The position numbers were made by a program, and so were the translations under genes. From contig CM049314.1 of NCBI GenBank assembly GCA_026874595.1, positions 32,761,229 through 32,825,228 on the forward strand: DNA of 64,000 nt, in the 5' to 3' direction. Source of the DNA: Sipunculus nudus (Eukaryota > Annelida > Sipuncula > Golfingiida > Sipunculidae). Below are positions 31,611 through 44,779 of this stretch, in pieces (the first letter of the stretch is position 1; every line of letters starts with the position of its first letter). A model generated the notes under the pieces. That model ran no database searches, had not been told where the DNA came from, and saw only the letters and a program-made list of their open reading frames with translations.

Positions 31611-32416
31611 CAAATTTTTAGTTTTCTTATGTGTACTTTCTTTGATGGTAGATCTACCCCTCCAACCGTTACTGAAAAAGACATTCATTAGGGTTGTAGT
31701 AGAACATGCCTCCAGACCTACAAGTGGAAATTTGTTAAAAGCCGTTTCACTACTCCCGTTTCTTGTTTGTGTTTACACATTTTATAGAGCGCTATTTTCA
31801 AAATTCTCGTTCTTAGGACAAAATTAGTTCAACTGGGTCAGATGAAGATTAATACGTTACCTTGTCTTAAGTCCTTGCAAAGGTATAAAACAATATATTA
31901 CCATGATTTTCATTCGGCTTATATATCCTAATCCCAGGTCAAAATATACCTAGTTTTATGAATGGCGCTATAATGGTTTACATGGCCATTGGGACGTCAC
32001 CCGAACGTCAAACCACGAGATGGACTGGACCAATGAATGTGTCTTCTCAAGAGACAGAGATAAAGACTTTAAAGACAGTTTATGTACATATTCTGTAGGC
32101 CTACATTTGAATTCACTATTATGCAAATATCTACCCCTCCAACAAATACAAATATTTACGCTTTTTCACATCTTTTGTCTTCTGAGTTTATTTTGCTAGC
32201 TAATCGATTCTAAAGAAATATTGGGGGATAAGGTGCTAGGACGTGCTATATTTACATTGCAACTCTGTTTTCTTTTGTAACTTATGTATGGCGTCTTTTG
32301 AAGTGGCCTTACATTTATATATCCCTGTAATATAGGAGAGGTATATACATTACATAAGAACATCTTGTGAAAGTTATAAGAATATAAAAGCTACTTTTAT
32401 GACAATGATGTGTATA

Positions 32417-32431
32417 TACATATATATATAA

Positions 32432-32473
<42 letters not shown>

Positions 32474-32474
32474 G
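32417..32474. repeat. (AT)n-rich microsatellite
   Basis: TATATATATAAATATATATA-type tract; open frames on both strands here are artefacts. The surrounding 31830-33650 shows no gene. Confidence 0.9.
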
Positions 32475-34749
32475 GTTCTGTACCCAATTCCACTATCTAT
32501 GTACACCTGGTTTTTCGCGATATTTCTTTAAAATTTATTTTGTTTGCTACTACATATTAGTTTTTATCAAAGGAGTTAATAAGGCGATTTATGATGGTAT
32601 AGATAAGTATGAAGTAAATATATTTACTTTGAGACGCTTGGCGACGTTGACCTGTCTAGAGAGAGCGGCAAAAAAGATGATGTCATTTCCAGTGGCTATA
32701 TCACTGTTTATCCATGTAATATAGAAGGGACGTATGTGTGATGCAACAAAAGTATGACGTTTAAATAAAATGGTGACGTCAAATGGGTATGGTTTTAGAT
32801 CGTTAGCTTAGGTCGTCACAGAAATGTCGTTATACCGCACATCTGTTCAGAATTGTTTCTTTCTGTATCAAGCGTATGGAATCCATTCTAATTTTATTTA
32901 TTTTGCTGTTAGATAATCACCACATTTGTCTGATTTGATTCTCAGGCAAATAAAAGTAAGCTTTAGTGCATTGTATAAAAATTGTCGCGGAGAAACAGAT
33001 TGACAGGGGCAGTTGAATGGAGTTAAGTGCAAGATAGTCAGCTTATAACACATCAAAGTTTCAATAAAGTAAAAGGTTGTTCTGAATAAAGGGTTCTATG
33101 CTAACATAATGGCATACGTTTTGCAGGCCTGTTATACAAAACTGTCTCAAAATCATAAACGCAGGAGAGTTAGGGACTGTTTAAAATATGCTCTGTTAAA
33201 CTGAAAAAAGTCTACTGCACAAGAATCGTTGGTTGTTTTTATTTACCTTATTTATATTTACTCTTAATCTAGCCTTGACATTGTTGTGTTCATTGTTCAT
33301 GCAATGCCAATGACTGATCATGGCTAAAAAAATAATGCACTGCCAGTAATCATAAACAAAGGACATTCTTACGGACTTCTACGTCCCTGTACAGAACTAT
33401 GGTCACCATGGAGACACATAAAAAACTTGTTTACAACTAGCTGATAGCATTCATCAACTGTAACCGTAGCTAAAGTATTCATAAGCACCAAGTGCCTGCT
33501 CCATCACGTTTGTAACTCTAGGGTTATTTTTAAACCATTTATTTTAAAACCCCAAACAACTAAAACATTCAATATGTATGTGTTCTTGCTCATTCCATCG
33601 TATTTATATCACCAGGCTTATATATATAAATCATATACAAAAAATGTTTTGTGCAAAAACATTCAGTATTTATATGCACAATAACTCATAAAACTGCCTG
33701 TGATCATGGTAAACATTCCACTGGTATATACTACTGTACTCTGCGTCGCATCATGTGGGTTTGTCCAGGAGGGATGTGGGTGGATGGAATCTATTCATAT
33801 ATTAATGTCCGGAAATCACCTGGGTCCTCCGTAAGTCATCTCACGAATCCATCAATGCATACAGTCAACTCCCTCCTAATAGCCAGCATCCTTGGTCTGC
33901 ATCAGCAGGCTGGAGGCTCAGACTGCCAGCAACGAATGCAGCACTGCCCATAGGAACACGCTCTGACAGTGCATTTTTAAAATATTATCTGTAAGTATTT
34001 TATAACTAACCTTGTGTCTTCCATTGAATAGTTTGATCAAATGAGTGATCATCCAAACAGAAAAAAAGATGTAAATCTACCGGTTTCGATAGATTTAATA
34101 ATTTTCCATTTTACTTGGCAATTTCATAACCTTCTTACAGATTCATTAGCATTTATTACTTTGCTTTATGACTTCTCGATTAAATACCAAAAGTATTGAT
34201 TTTTTACCACCATGAGTATTTACTCTTCTTTCAAATATTTCCACAGCAGCACTTTCACTGGTTTTGTCTACTCATTTGTACTTAATTATACAATACATGA
34301 AACGATAGCCAATTTAGTTTTTATAACATACTTCAAATCTGAACAATAAGTTAGACTTTACTTTGTTAGAAAATCAATTTTTCTTCATGACTGTCTGTAA
34401 AGTTCAGAATATTTTTATCACATACTTTTCAAAATACAAGTATAAGGTCTCATAGGGGCGTGAACCCAGAAGTATAATCAAAGTGATGGATCCGATCGGC
34501 TCGGGAATACATGAAAAAGGGTGTCAGGCAATAAAAAACCCATAGAATTTATATTTATAAAGTGAAAACGGAGAGCTTGTCGATTTGACTTTGAAAAAAG
34601 TAGATAAGCCATTTCATCCGCTATATCGAATTTGTACTTTAAATTAAATACCAGTCTAGCTTATTAATATTATTGAAATCGGCCAAATTCACCACAATTA
34701 TAAAAAGCACGATTAAGCTTGATGTTAAATCGTAAATAGCTTAAATCAG

Positions 34750-35250
34750 GCCAAGCAAATGACAAAAGGCAACCCTGACCTCTGTTTCCGTGGAAATGAC
34801 CTTGTCATGTCACTCCTGACCTGAGGACGTGTTGGTCACGTGGTACAGACTGAGGGCGTTTTACAACCAGCGTCCTTGTCTGGAGGTGACAGGTCGTATG
34901 GCTGGTTAATGAAGGAGGGCCAGGAGATTTGGAGGCCGTTCAATCGAACATTGATATAAGACGGAGAATAAACCATCAAGATTAAACGTCTCTGGGGAGC
35001 CAAATCGAATCCGCATTACGACTGATGGGTCGTCCGTGTTGGAAACGGCCTCTCGATTAACCTTTTGACAGTTGGTGGGAAACTAGACGCCTCTCTGACA
35101 ACATACAAGGATCTCGGCAAGCTGGGGTCAGTGATTGGTAGACGCTGCAAACAGGTTGGAAATCCAAACACTCGCAATCAGAATCTCGGCTCCCCGCTAC
35201 CGCTGTGTCAACGACTCCTTCTGATATGTCTGGAGAAAATTTAAAATACA
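34750..35250. promoter_or_regulatory. Enhancer-like block
   Basis: Unique, GC-balanced sequence with several GGTCA/TGACC half-sites (CTGACCTCTG, ATGACCTTGTCATG, CTGACCTGAGG, TTGGTCACGTGG), TGACAG and TAAT sites, in an AT-rich intergenic region. No coherent exon. Assignment rests on composition and motif density only. Confidence 0.3.
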
Positions 35251-35615
35251 AAGAATTGAACCCCTCCGGTGACTCAGTGGCCTAATGGGGAGATCATATA
35301 GAATCTCGAAAAATAGCGCTTTTGTCGTAACGACATGCGGATTATTTCTAGAACCGTGAAATTAAAACCTGCCATCCAACAGGCTTAAAAATAACGTATC
35401 ATATACAATACAGAAGCTGATCCAAAGAGGGGATCAGGTCACCCCCCCCCCCCCTCCATTTTCAGCAGCCGCAACCTGTCTTTCAAGGAGTTAGGAGCAT
35501 TTTTTGCGGCCTGGACCCCTTTTCCTGGACCTGAAGATTAATCCTGCTAGGCTGTTCCCCTCCGTTTTTTTTCAATTCTGGATCCGCCCCAATACTCTCC
35601 GTGTGGTAACCTTCA

Positions 35616-35619
<4 letters not shown>

Positions 35620-35702
<83 letters not shown>
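35620..35702. repeat. (AT)n microsatellite
   Basis: Two long AT blocks separated by GTGTGT. Just upstream is a hAT-like end (CAATTCTGGATCCGCCCC, about 35574). Confidence 0.9.
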
Positions 35703-35704
<2 letters not shown>

Positions 35705-36329
35705 CCATGAAGCTACGTGTGTTATCCCAATGTCATGTGTCAAAAACACCTTTACCCATAAACGCCAATATTATCCTATGACATATACCCGTAAAAGCAC
35801 ACACGTTGCTAATGTAAACCGAAGGACAAACTGACTTACAAAACCTTCATATATGCTGCGTTACCATTTCATTATCGATTTACAAGGGATTCGCCTATGT
35901 TTAGTAATTATTTTCGAATACCTCAACGCAACTGATGTCGTGATATAGGAAATCTGGTTAAAAAACTAATATCATTTCACTCAGCTATATACATGTTTTT
36001 GGGTTTGTCTTTTATGTTGAACCCACAGGGGGCATGAATGAATATACTCTCCTGTCTAGACAAATATATAGAGCGATTATAAAGCATTCCCAGGTGAAAT
36101 TTCTTCATAAGATTTCCTGTCTGCCACCTGTGTCTCTTTTGCTCGTGACAGTGTGTGTGGGGGATTCTTAAGGGAACCCAGTTGTAAAGGGTATTTTATG
36201 TTCCTAAAAGTCTTTTTCTACAGTGTTAGGGGAAAAATAATATTCAAACAGTAAATCAACCTTTTCAACAAAGATTGGATCGGCGCGACGCAGGCCTTTC
36301 TCATCCGGTCTATGATCTTATCTAAACCA

Positions 36330-36400
36330 AAGAGAGAGAGAGAGAGAGACAGAGAGACAGAGACAGAGACAGAGGCAGAAGGACAGGAAGGTAGACAGAC
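36330..36400. repeat. GA/ACAG simple repeat
   Basis: AGAGAGAGAGAGAGACAGAG-type tract grading into GACAGACAG. The 35760-36330 stretch before it shows nothing supportable. Confidence 0.85.
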
Positions 36401-38581
36401 AGTCAGAGAAATCAAAAGATAGAGTAGGAACAAATTCAAGGGCCATATTAGAGTATATTCTCAGTTAAATATTTATATTGAATCATAATTTTAAAGTCAT
36501 CAGACTAAAACTTAAAATCTGTGTCAGCGAGAAATATGACGGCTTGTTCTAATCACCTGCACCCTGTCCCAAGACTGACAATAAAGACGTACTATTTAAT
36601 TCAGACGGAACACTTTTTTCAGTTTATATATTCTACAGGAGTCAGTCCTTTTTTTTCTTTATAACATAAGTTATGTATTTTCACAACTAACTATTTAATG
36701 AACCCACACGCAACATCTACAAGAAACCATTCAATATTCTTCAAAATCCTATTTGAATTTTTCATAAAATACATACAATGCCAACAAATTAAAATATGAC
36801 GAATCTTCACTCTTATAGTGCTTATCACTTTCAGCTATTTTCATTTCTTTTAGCTTTTTATATTTACCTACTTATATCTAACTCCATCTTCTTGAATTAA
36901 AGAAATTTGCGTAGCATTGGTTACAAAATTGTTCACAAATCGGCCCTTTCTACTTTTGAACAAGTAAAGTGCTTCCTTGCGGTTTTGTATTCAGTAAGGC
37001 ACAAGTGAAGGTGATAAAACATTTGTTTTAAAAATGGACAAAATGACATCATTTTTGAGGGCAGTATTTACGATACCGAAGCTGATGACATGTGTCGGGG
37101 ATAATGAATTACATGAGAGCCTGAAAACACGGGGACCCGGGGAAGAAGGAGGAATTAAATATAACGCTTGACATCAAACCCCGGTAACTCCCGTGTGAGG
37201 AACACGGAAACGCCGAAATTGTATTGATAATTTATTGTTCCTGCTGCAGCCGTTCATCTCTCTCCGGAATGCAGTAGAACTCTGGTCATATTTTAGTCCG
37301 GGAAATGAGCAGGTGTACGGGAAGTCATCAATAGTTGCGTCTATAATAAGCGACCTCGGGGTGTGACGGAAACTGGATGCCCAGCTTTGGATATCCTGTG
37401 CTGCAGGTTTGCCGTAAAAGAGAACCACTCTTTCTATAGAAAGTCACAAAATAGCACCCTTGCCTGTATAGTATACAAGCTGTTTGTCAACGGTATTCTG
37501 CAAAGAAAAGGACATTGCTGCAAAGGAACTGGCTTCGTTACTAACGAAAGTAAAGGCTATGAAAAATGGAGTCCTTAAAGTCACTATTCTTCATTTAGGT
37601 CGCCCACGTAATTTCAACTTACGTCGCCGGGCAACAAGCGCGATATCACGGGGCGGCTTATTCCGATCTCCTTCGGGCAAACAGCTGGAAAATTACTTTG
37701 ACCATTAGTCACATCGCCACGATAATCTTTTTCATTTTGACCCACGCAAGATTTATGTAAGCCAGAAACTATATGCCTTCCGACATGTGTTTTATTAAGT
37801 GATGCTTTATATGTTTCATACATTTTATTCCTTTGTCGACGAAAAAAATTCGTTCCCTTGTTATACTCCAGGTTGTCGGAAGAGTATTTGAATATTTGAA
37901 TAAACGTTTCAGAACATACACCGCCATATATAAAGAATATCCCTGCAATGGGGAAATCTGAAGGTATAATTATTTATACAAAACCAACGTTTGAGTTGCA
38001 CTTGTTTTATTGTAAGACTCTTTTCACAAAAGGAAGACATTCTTATTTGGAGAAAATGACACCTTACACAACTCAAAACAGTTGATAGAATTTCATACTT
38101 AATCGTCCCTTGAACTGCATATAGATTTGTTGGTATATTTTTCACCAAAAGACACTCTTATATATAGAAAATTATCTGAATCTATCTGAATGTGGTTGGG
38201 ATATTACTCTTTACCAATATGAGCTAAAGAGGTGCGGATAGGACCGCTTGGACCGGTCTGGGCCATCAATTTTGCGCTGGACCGAACAGGACCGGCAACA
38301 CAAGATACCGGACCCCCTACTCATGGACCGAGCGTTCCGCACCGCTTCTTCTGAAATTTAATGATTTGTGCTATTGTTGAACTGTTTTCATGTGATAGGT
38401 TTCAACCTGCAACACTTGTTTTCAGCAAAGTGCTCGCGTCTGTTGGTAGCTTATAAGTAAAGACTCCTTACCACAACGAATTTACCATAACCACTTGCAC
38501 ATATTATATCGCGCAAGATGTTCTAGCTAGATTGCACATAGAATTTCATGGGGTTGGTGGGGTTCAGCTGGTTTATTTACT

Positions 38582-38617
<36 letters not shown>
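38582..38617. repeat. (TAA)n microsatellite
   Basis: About 12 units of TAA directly adjoining the GTCGTAGG minisatellite. Confidence 0.95.
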
Positions 38618-38618
<1 letters not shown>

Positions 38619-38625
38619 TCGCCAG

Positions 38626-38800
38626 GTGACGTGGCTTGTCGTAGGTGCTGTCGTAGGCTGTCGCTATGTGACGTGGGTTATCGTATGTGCTGTCGTAGGC
38701 TGTCGCCAGGTGACGTGGGTTGTCATAGATGCTGTCGTAGGCTGTCACTAGGTGACGTGGGTTATCGTTGGTGCTGTCGTGGGCTGTTGTTACGTGATAC
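38626..38800. repeat. 42-bp minisatellite, four copies
   Basis: The unit starting GTGACGTGG recurs at 38626, 38668, 38710 and 38752 with an exact 42-bp period, then a degenerate copy near 38794. Each unit contains GCTGTCGTAGGCTGTCGC. Both strands are open because 42 is a multiple of three; on the minus strand the repeat reads HLATAYDSTYDNPR. Looser GTCGTAGGTTGTCG-type sequence continues to about 39070. Confidence 0.9.
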
Positions 38801-40229
38801 AGGTGCACCCTTGTCTCTGGCTCCTCACATAGCACAGGGTCGAGGCTCGTCAAAGCTTGTCGCGGATGGACGTAGCTTTAATTCTGGTGTCGTCGGTTGT
38901 CGCCAGTGGTCGTAAGTTGTCGAAGATCTGGTCGTAGGTTGTCGTAGGTGATTCTCCTCTGTCGCGGCGATTGTGTCGCCGGTTGTCGGCTGCTTTTCGT
39001 AGCTTGACGTCTCATAAGCGTCAATCTGTTGTAGCTTGTCGTAGACTTTGTCGTAGCGGGGGTCCTGTCACCTGCCACCTAAGTGGGAAAGCCCTATAAT
39101 GAGTCAATTTCGCATTCACATACACGAGATGACATTTCCATATTCTCACTACAGAATCAATGTTACAGTGAATCCACTATAAGGATATTGATGACTTAAC
39201 ATGGTTTATTTCAAGCCTTCAGGACTCACTTATTTTTTCCCAGGGACCATCTTGTTCGCCTGAAGCATCCTCGGCCGCCGTCTTGCAGCGTCAACAAAGA
39301 CAGCCGAAAATAAGGAACGAATCTCCGTTAATCTGGTAATTAATCTAATCAATACTTACAGCTTCTCAGGAGCATCATGTTTTATAATGGAAACAGATGT
39401 AATACTGCTTTACAGAAAGAAACAAACCACGGAGTGGATTTCATCCCTTTTTAAGGTGCCTTAATCCTTCCTAGGTTTAAATTCCTATCATAAAAAGCGG
39501 AATTTGCCGAGTCAGCAGACACATGGATGGTCTACCGTGAAGTTTAATAATAACAACCGGCTTGTCTGAGGCGCAGGTTTAGATTAACGAATATATGTGC
39601 GGAATACGTAAGCGCCGAACTATGGGCATGAAAGAGCGCACCCCTCCGCCAGATCACGTCTTTAACACTTACAAGTTACGGTCTATCAGCTGTCTATTGA
39701 GAAATATTCAGTTTCAGTCCATCAACATCTAGATTTATTTGGTATACGTGCAAAGAGCACAAACGTTTATCCTTAATTTGCGTCTTGATCAAATTCAATC
39801 CAAATATTTGATTGATTAAAATTAGTAAAATTTAATAATATTTTCTTCAGTTAACCCTACATGAATGGCACACGACGCGACAGAAAGACAATCCTTTTTG
39901 CAAGAATAATGAGAATTAGATGTTCGTAATCGCAATACACGGGAATGATACACAGTACGACATGCAACCTTAGAATATTAGGTTATCACAATTGTCCGTG
40001 ATTCCAATTTATATATGTCTTGTTTACAGTCAAGCGCAAGATGAAAAAAATTCCATTTATGAATGCAATGAAGTTGCGAATAAATATGCAGGCCATGTAT
40101 ATTTTTCATATAAACACGTTACTGACAAGTATTTTTACTGGTTTAGCGTTCAGGAAAGGACAGAGGGTTGTTTATATAGTTGAGTAAACACTGTTAAGCA
40201 AGTTTCTGTAACAATGGGGATGCCGGCGC

Positions 40230-40540
40230 GGTGTCGCAAAACGATCGCTGGAAGTCCCCCCCCCTCCAGGCTCGCCACTGAGCGGTAGTGGGGAACCCGT
40301 CTATAGAGTGTACGACCATGGAAATTAGATCAAACTAAAAATAAAAATCAGATGTAATTCTGTGACCTATGATAAATGTTGTTCCCAAAGCTAAGTATTT
40401 TAAAATGAGCCACATGTGGGACCTAGCACAACACGAACAGATGGAGAGAGAAAAAAAGAAAGAACATTATAATCGGTGGTGTTGTACAAATTATTAATGA
40501 AGAAATAAACTCATCAACGCCTTTAAACCTCCTCTTAATT
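40230..40540 (+). repeat. Dispersed repeat family R3, three copies (others 16110-16380, 19880-20110)
   Basis: Shared features: a C-run, then CACTGAGCGGTAGTGGGG-type sequence, AGTGTACGACC(T/A)TGGA, GACCTATGATAAATGTTGTTCCC, and near the end AACTCATCAACGCCTTTAAAC. Copies at 16110 and 19880 are diverged. Termini not defined. Confidence 0.45.
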
Positions 40541-41099
40541 CAGGGGAGGTTTAATGAACTGAAGTACATACAGAATGGTTTTGTTAGGTTGTATTATGAA
40601 GGGCTACAGGACACGTTGCCACGTTTCAAGATAGTAGGTGCGAGGGTGAACGTATGGGACGCGATATCCTTGTCATATCCTGGACGTAGACTCTCATCAA
40701 TCTCTGAATATAAAACCCCATGACACGTAAAAGGATTTGTATGTTACATTCCTCCAGGGACCTAGGAGGAGACAGACCCTTTCCTGGCCCACCAAGCCTT
40801 TTAATGTTAAACGTTTTCTTTAAATGATAAAAAAAACTGTGCAAGTACATAATATTTGTATACAAATAAGAGTTCCATTCTAAGCAACACAAGATAGGAT
40901 CACAAATTCATGCCCAGTGCCTTTTAACTACTTAACATTTGTGTGTATTAATAAAGGAGCCCATTAGCTAACTGACCTTTATAAACTAAAGGTAATCCCT
41001 TGAAGTTTTTATAGAAATAGGCCAGAAAACGTGGATATCATCTAACACAGGCTGCTTGTTTTGTTTATTTCAACGCGTTTATAATATGTTGGGGCCCGC

Positions 41100-41395
41100 A
41101 AAATAATCAAAACAAATTCAACAAGGGCATCTGGTGCAAGTCAGATAAGCCAAAACTTTGCAAAAGTGACCTTTCTACCTCCGCATATATGCAACCTGCA
41201 ACCTTAGGTTACATGTTTTCCAGTTTGAAAACATTGTTGTGTTTACCAACATGTTGTTGATAAATAGTTTATACATCCTTCACGAAGGGCTTACAACTGT
41301 CACAACTAAAATCACCCTTAAATCATTAATATATACACAGATGAAGCCAGAAATCACATATATTATATTTCAAAAGGTAGGTGAATGGGTATCTT
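41100..41395 (-). repeat. Relative of the TTAA-type MITE, minus orientation
   Basis: The reverse complement reads ATACCCATTCACCTACC, then GTGATTTCTGGCTTCATC, TTTAAGGGTGATTTTAG and AACATGTTGGTAAACACAAC, matching the 17836-18128 element in order. A further terminus of the same family faces it at 41688. Confidence 0.5.
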
Positions 41396-41614
41396 TGAAT
41401 CAATATGTGGTCTATGTCGTATTCCGTGTACCGTGCTGTATGCAAGGTTTAGACGTCACTGTACAGTTACGACTTTGACCAAGATCAGCGTTTTCAATCA
41501 CGCTTCGACGAAGGAGGTCTATAGGTACGATACGCAATTTGGAAATTCACGGGACTTAGACAGTTTTCTTCTAGATCATCGGCAACAGAGTAAAACTGGA
41601 CGCTTGTTGCGGGT

Positions 41615-41683
41615 ATAACGTAGCCCAGTAGTTACAGTGCTGCGCATCCAAGGATGGTTCCCGGTTCAAATCCCGGCACATCC
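41615..41683 (+). repeat. tRNA-like SINE head abutting a TTAA-type element
   Basis: TAGCCCAGTAGTTACAGTGC gives an A-box and CCCGGTTCAAATCCCGGC gives a B-box with a near-complete T-arm (one mismatch). No acceptor stem pairs with the 3' side, so this is not called as a tRNA gene. One base past its end (41684-41687) lies TTAA followed by AGGGGCCTAATCACC, the terminus of the TTAA-type family. Confidence 0.5.
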
Positions 41684-41687
41684 TTAA

Positions 41688-41890
41688 AGGGGCCTAATCA
41701 CCTATAAAGCATGTTGAATCAACACGAAGAATAGCTTCTTCTTTTTAAAATAACTTTGTACCTGCCAAAATATTGCCCTGAAACTGCTTGCTTAACCCTG
41801 TAAACGAGTGTTAAAACAGTGGACCGGGCGCGATCACAGGTGTCAGCATAAACAGAGGGACTGTGCATCGTTGAACCAAAACACCTGCCA
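41688..41890 (+). repeat. 5' portion of a further TTAA-type element
   Basis: Starts with TTAA|AGGGGCCTAATCACCTA, the family terminus. The matching right end was not found, so the element is truncated or diverged. It begins immediately after the tRNA-like head at 41615-41683. Confidence 0.4.
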
Positions 41891-43865
41891 ATTATGAAAT
41901 GCCTATACTGACCCGGTCCAAAATATGTAATACATGTTCCCGTTGGCTGAAAAATCGCGTGTTGCGGCTAACAATCATACTTCCGGTGACGCGGCCTTTT
42001 AACGGTAAACAGACACACCTAGACTGTGTTTTCAAACACGCAGAAATATAACAAGGTGTTAAATGCGAGGTACTGAGACTGGGTTCTGGGATGGTTGTGC
42101 TGGGAAACTTTCGTATAAAGCAAAAATGAACTGATAGTGTAAAAGAATAGGCATAATATTGCCTCTGATTATGTCCCTTTGAAAACAAAATGATGAAATA
42201 TCGATAGATTTTCTATAATGTCTTAACGACAGGTTTTGACTTCTAGGTCATTCCAAGCACCGTGGATAACCAATCTGAAGTTGAGAAGAATGATACTATG
42301 TCGTCCATATCGCATTGTTATATTCCTACTGAATTAAGAGACCGTGTCACCAAAAGGAAACCGAGTTATCATTTGTCCGATAACTTGTACATCAAAGTGA
42401 TAATTACGCGAAGGCCACACATACAAAATTATTCGTCTGCGGACTCTGCGAACAATCAGATTGGTGTATTCGGCGATTTTTTCCCCGTATTTTGTCTTTA
42501 CTGGTTGCCAGTTTGCCTAGAAAATACAAAATAATGCTTCATTACTTGAATAGGTATAAATTATCAACACCAAATTTTAGTCCATTTCCATACCTTTCGA
42601 AATTTGTTATGTAAACGGTGCCTTAGCAGAAATAAGCAACATTACAAAGGACCTGGTAATCATTTAAAATGTTTAGATTTAAAATATGCCAAGTCCTTCA
42701 GAGGAAAATTTATCATAATTCCAGGTGGGGATTTTGCAAAAATTAAAGGTGCTTGTGACCTTTGCTATAAAACATTTTGGTCCCAGTACTCTCAATAATA
42801 TCTGATTTCTCATATTTTATAGCAGTTGTTGGCTTGTCAACTTTTTCTTGCGTCCTCGATTCTGACATTTGCGGCCCCTAGGAGACGGCCCTCTTCCAAG
42901 ATGGTTATGATTAAGGACCGCGGGAGGCGTCCTTGCCTGGCAGCGTGGGTTCAGAACCACACCCATGAGATTATGAAGATTGGTTTCTTCTCTTGTTTAT
43001 GCAGGTGGTTCAATTGAGTTTCAAAGCAAAAGTGCACAGAGACTTTACTAAATCCTTCCTGAGCCAAAGTCCTTTTTTTTCTTTTCATGCAGTTGTGTTG
43101 CTTTGAACATAATCCCTCCTTTAATCTCAAACCAAATTGCCATGTTAATGCAAATTACAAAACAAGAAGAATGGTGGCTGTTCACAAGGGGTGGTAGATA
43201 AGTTAATGGACATGAAGAGTTTGGTCTCCGGTGTCTGCCATATTGATGGAGATCAAAGCTCGTTTGATGAATTTGCATTTTGTCATCAACATCGAACGTC
43301 ATCACTTATTAGAATCACTAATTATAGAAGACGTGTGTATCACGCTTATACTGGTCTTGAGATCGATACACACTTCCATATTGAACTTGAGCACAGGTTT
43401 TGTCAAAAAATCATTTCATTATACCAAACATGTTTTAATTTTCATATTAGGCCCTCATATTCCGTGCTCATAATAACAAAAGTCCTCTATTATCAAAGAG
43501 CAAAACATAAAAACCTAACCATCCTCATTGGTATTATAGCATTAAAATTATGGAATTTACAGCAGTGATGTACCCAATATCTTTTACATCTAAGTTCAAA
43601 CTAATATATACTCCTACTATACGTAGTGCTAAAAAGGTTGCTGACCGTGTGCCCGACGAAAGAAAAATGCATAGTGTGGTTTAGTTCATATTCGTGAGGG
43701 TAAATTTTCTCAATTTTTATTTTTTTTTTTAGTGTTTTGCGAGGGTTCTCTACACGCAGTTACCCACACAGGGCATATATATTATTATATGGTTATATAA
43801 TGTTTGTAAGTTTTTGTTTATTATCGCTAGATCTGCCGTTGTTCAATACCTATGCCAAGGAGCGG

Positions 43866-44100
43866 AGGTTCTGTTTTTGCAGGGGTTGGTTTGTCTGTCT
43901 GTCTATTAGCAATATTACTCAAAAAGCTATTAATGGGTTTTGATAAAATTTACAGGGTATTTCGAACAATAAACAACTGATTTAGTTTCGTGGTGATCCG
44001 GATCACCATATGGATCAAGAAATTTTTTATATGCCAAAAAGCCAAAATGAGGGTAATGAGCTGCCCTGGCGGAGGGCTGCGCCTTCTGAGCGCTTTTCTG
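43866..44100 (+). repeat. Dispersed repeat family R2, copy 3 (most complete)
   Basis: GGGGTTGGTTTGTCTGTCTG, AAAAAGCTATTAATGGGTTT, CGTGGTGATCCGGATCACCA, TATGGATCAAGAAATTTTTT and GGAGGGCTGCGCCTTCTGAG. A further 5' fragment (GGGGTTGGTTTGTCTGTCTG) starts at 44289, directly before repeat R1. This class of repeat is widespread in marine invertebrate genomes as far as I recall; no encoded product is known to me. Confidence 0.55.
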
Positions 44101-44364
44101 GTTACATCATTCTTTTGCAAACTGGTCTTCCACTGTAACAGGCATATGTGATGTACATGACATGCCAATGTTGGTATAAACAATATTTTATTGATATTAT
44201 ATCATTTAGGACTGGAAAACAATGCGTAGCCATATAAAAATTCCTCTTCTGATATATACATGAAAACACGTGATACAATTCTGGTTTGAAGGGGTTGGTT
44301 TGTCTGTCTGTGTGTCTATTAGTATTTTTTTGCCAATGTTTCTATAGCATGAATACTACACACT

Positions 44365-44665
44365 ATTCACCAGCGTGGATGAGGCGTCTTTTTGCCTCCA
44401 CCGGGAGGATATATTTTCATTCCCGTCCGTGTGATTGTATGTGTGTTGTTCAGAGCCTGACTCACGCAGTTATGAACGGATACACACCGAATGTTCAAAG
44501 AATTTCAGGAATAAGCCAATGAAGAATCGACCAAATTCTGCTGTTGATCCGCCACATGATCCGGATCCAGGAATGTCATCTATGAATATTTATAAAACAC
44601 ACGTACGAACCTATGCATTTGGGCCAAAAAAAGTGAATGTCGGAGGCGTGCATTCATCAGAACGA
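44365..44665 (+). repeat. Dispersed repeat family R1, copy 3 (plus orientation)
   Basis: CCACCGGGAGGATATATTTT, CACGCAGTTATGAACGGATA, CCACATGATCCGGATCCAGG and GTCGGAGGCGTGCATTC match the reverse complement of copies at 17455, 28640 and 57800. Open frames crossing it are repeat-derived. Confidence 0.55.
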
Positions 44666-44779
44666 GGATTTCTAGTTCACAATTGGTTATTTTCCGCGAA
44701 ATTTCCATTTCGCAAATATCGCAAATTTTAAAACCTCGCAAACAAAAAGCCAAACACAGGTGATCTATATCTTATGATT

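Larger units (their letters stand above)
30360..38580. other. Intergenic stretch without supportable genes
   Basis: Apart from repeat R2 (31370), AT/GA microsatellites (32417, 35620, 36330) and the enhancer-like block (34750-35250), I see unique AT-rich sequence with only short open frames. A GACCGG-rich stretch at 38235-38340 (GGACCGGTCTGG, ACCGAACAGGACCGG) is compositionally odd. Confidence 0.6.

Noticed and set aside
38532-38915. Cysteine/arginine-rich plus-strand protein
   Set aside because: Frame is a by-product of the 42-bp minisatellite and (TAA)n; the opposite strand is equally open.
39362-39415. Minus-strand small exon ending GAAGCT|gtaagt
   Set aside because: Good splice signals, but about 50 nt with no continuation and no recognisable product.
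41615-41683. Functional tRNA gene
   Set aside because: A- and B-boxes and most of a T-arm are present, but acceptor and anticodon stems do not pair; better explained as a SINE head.
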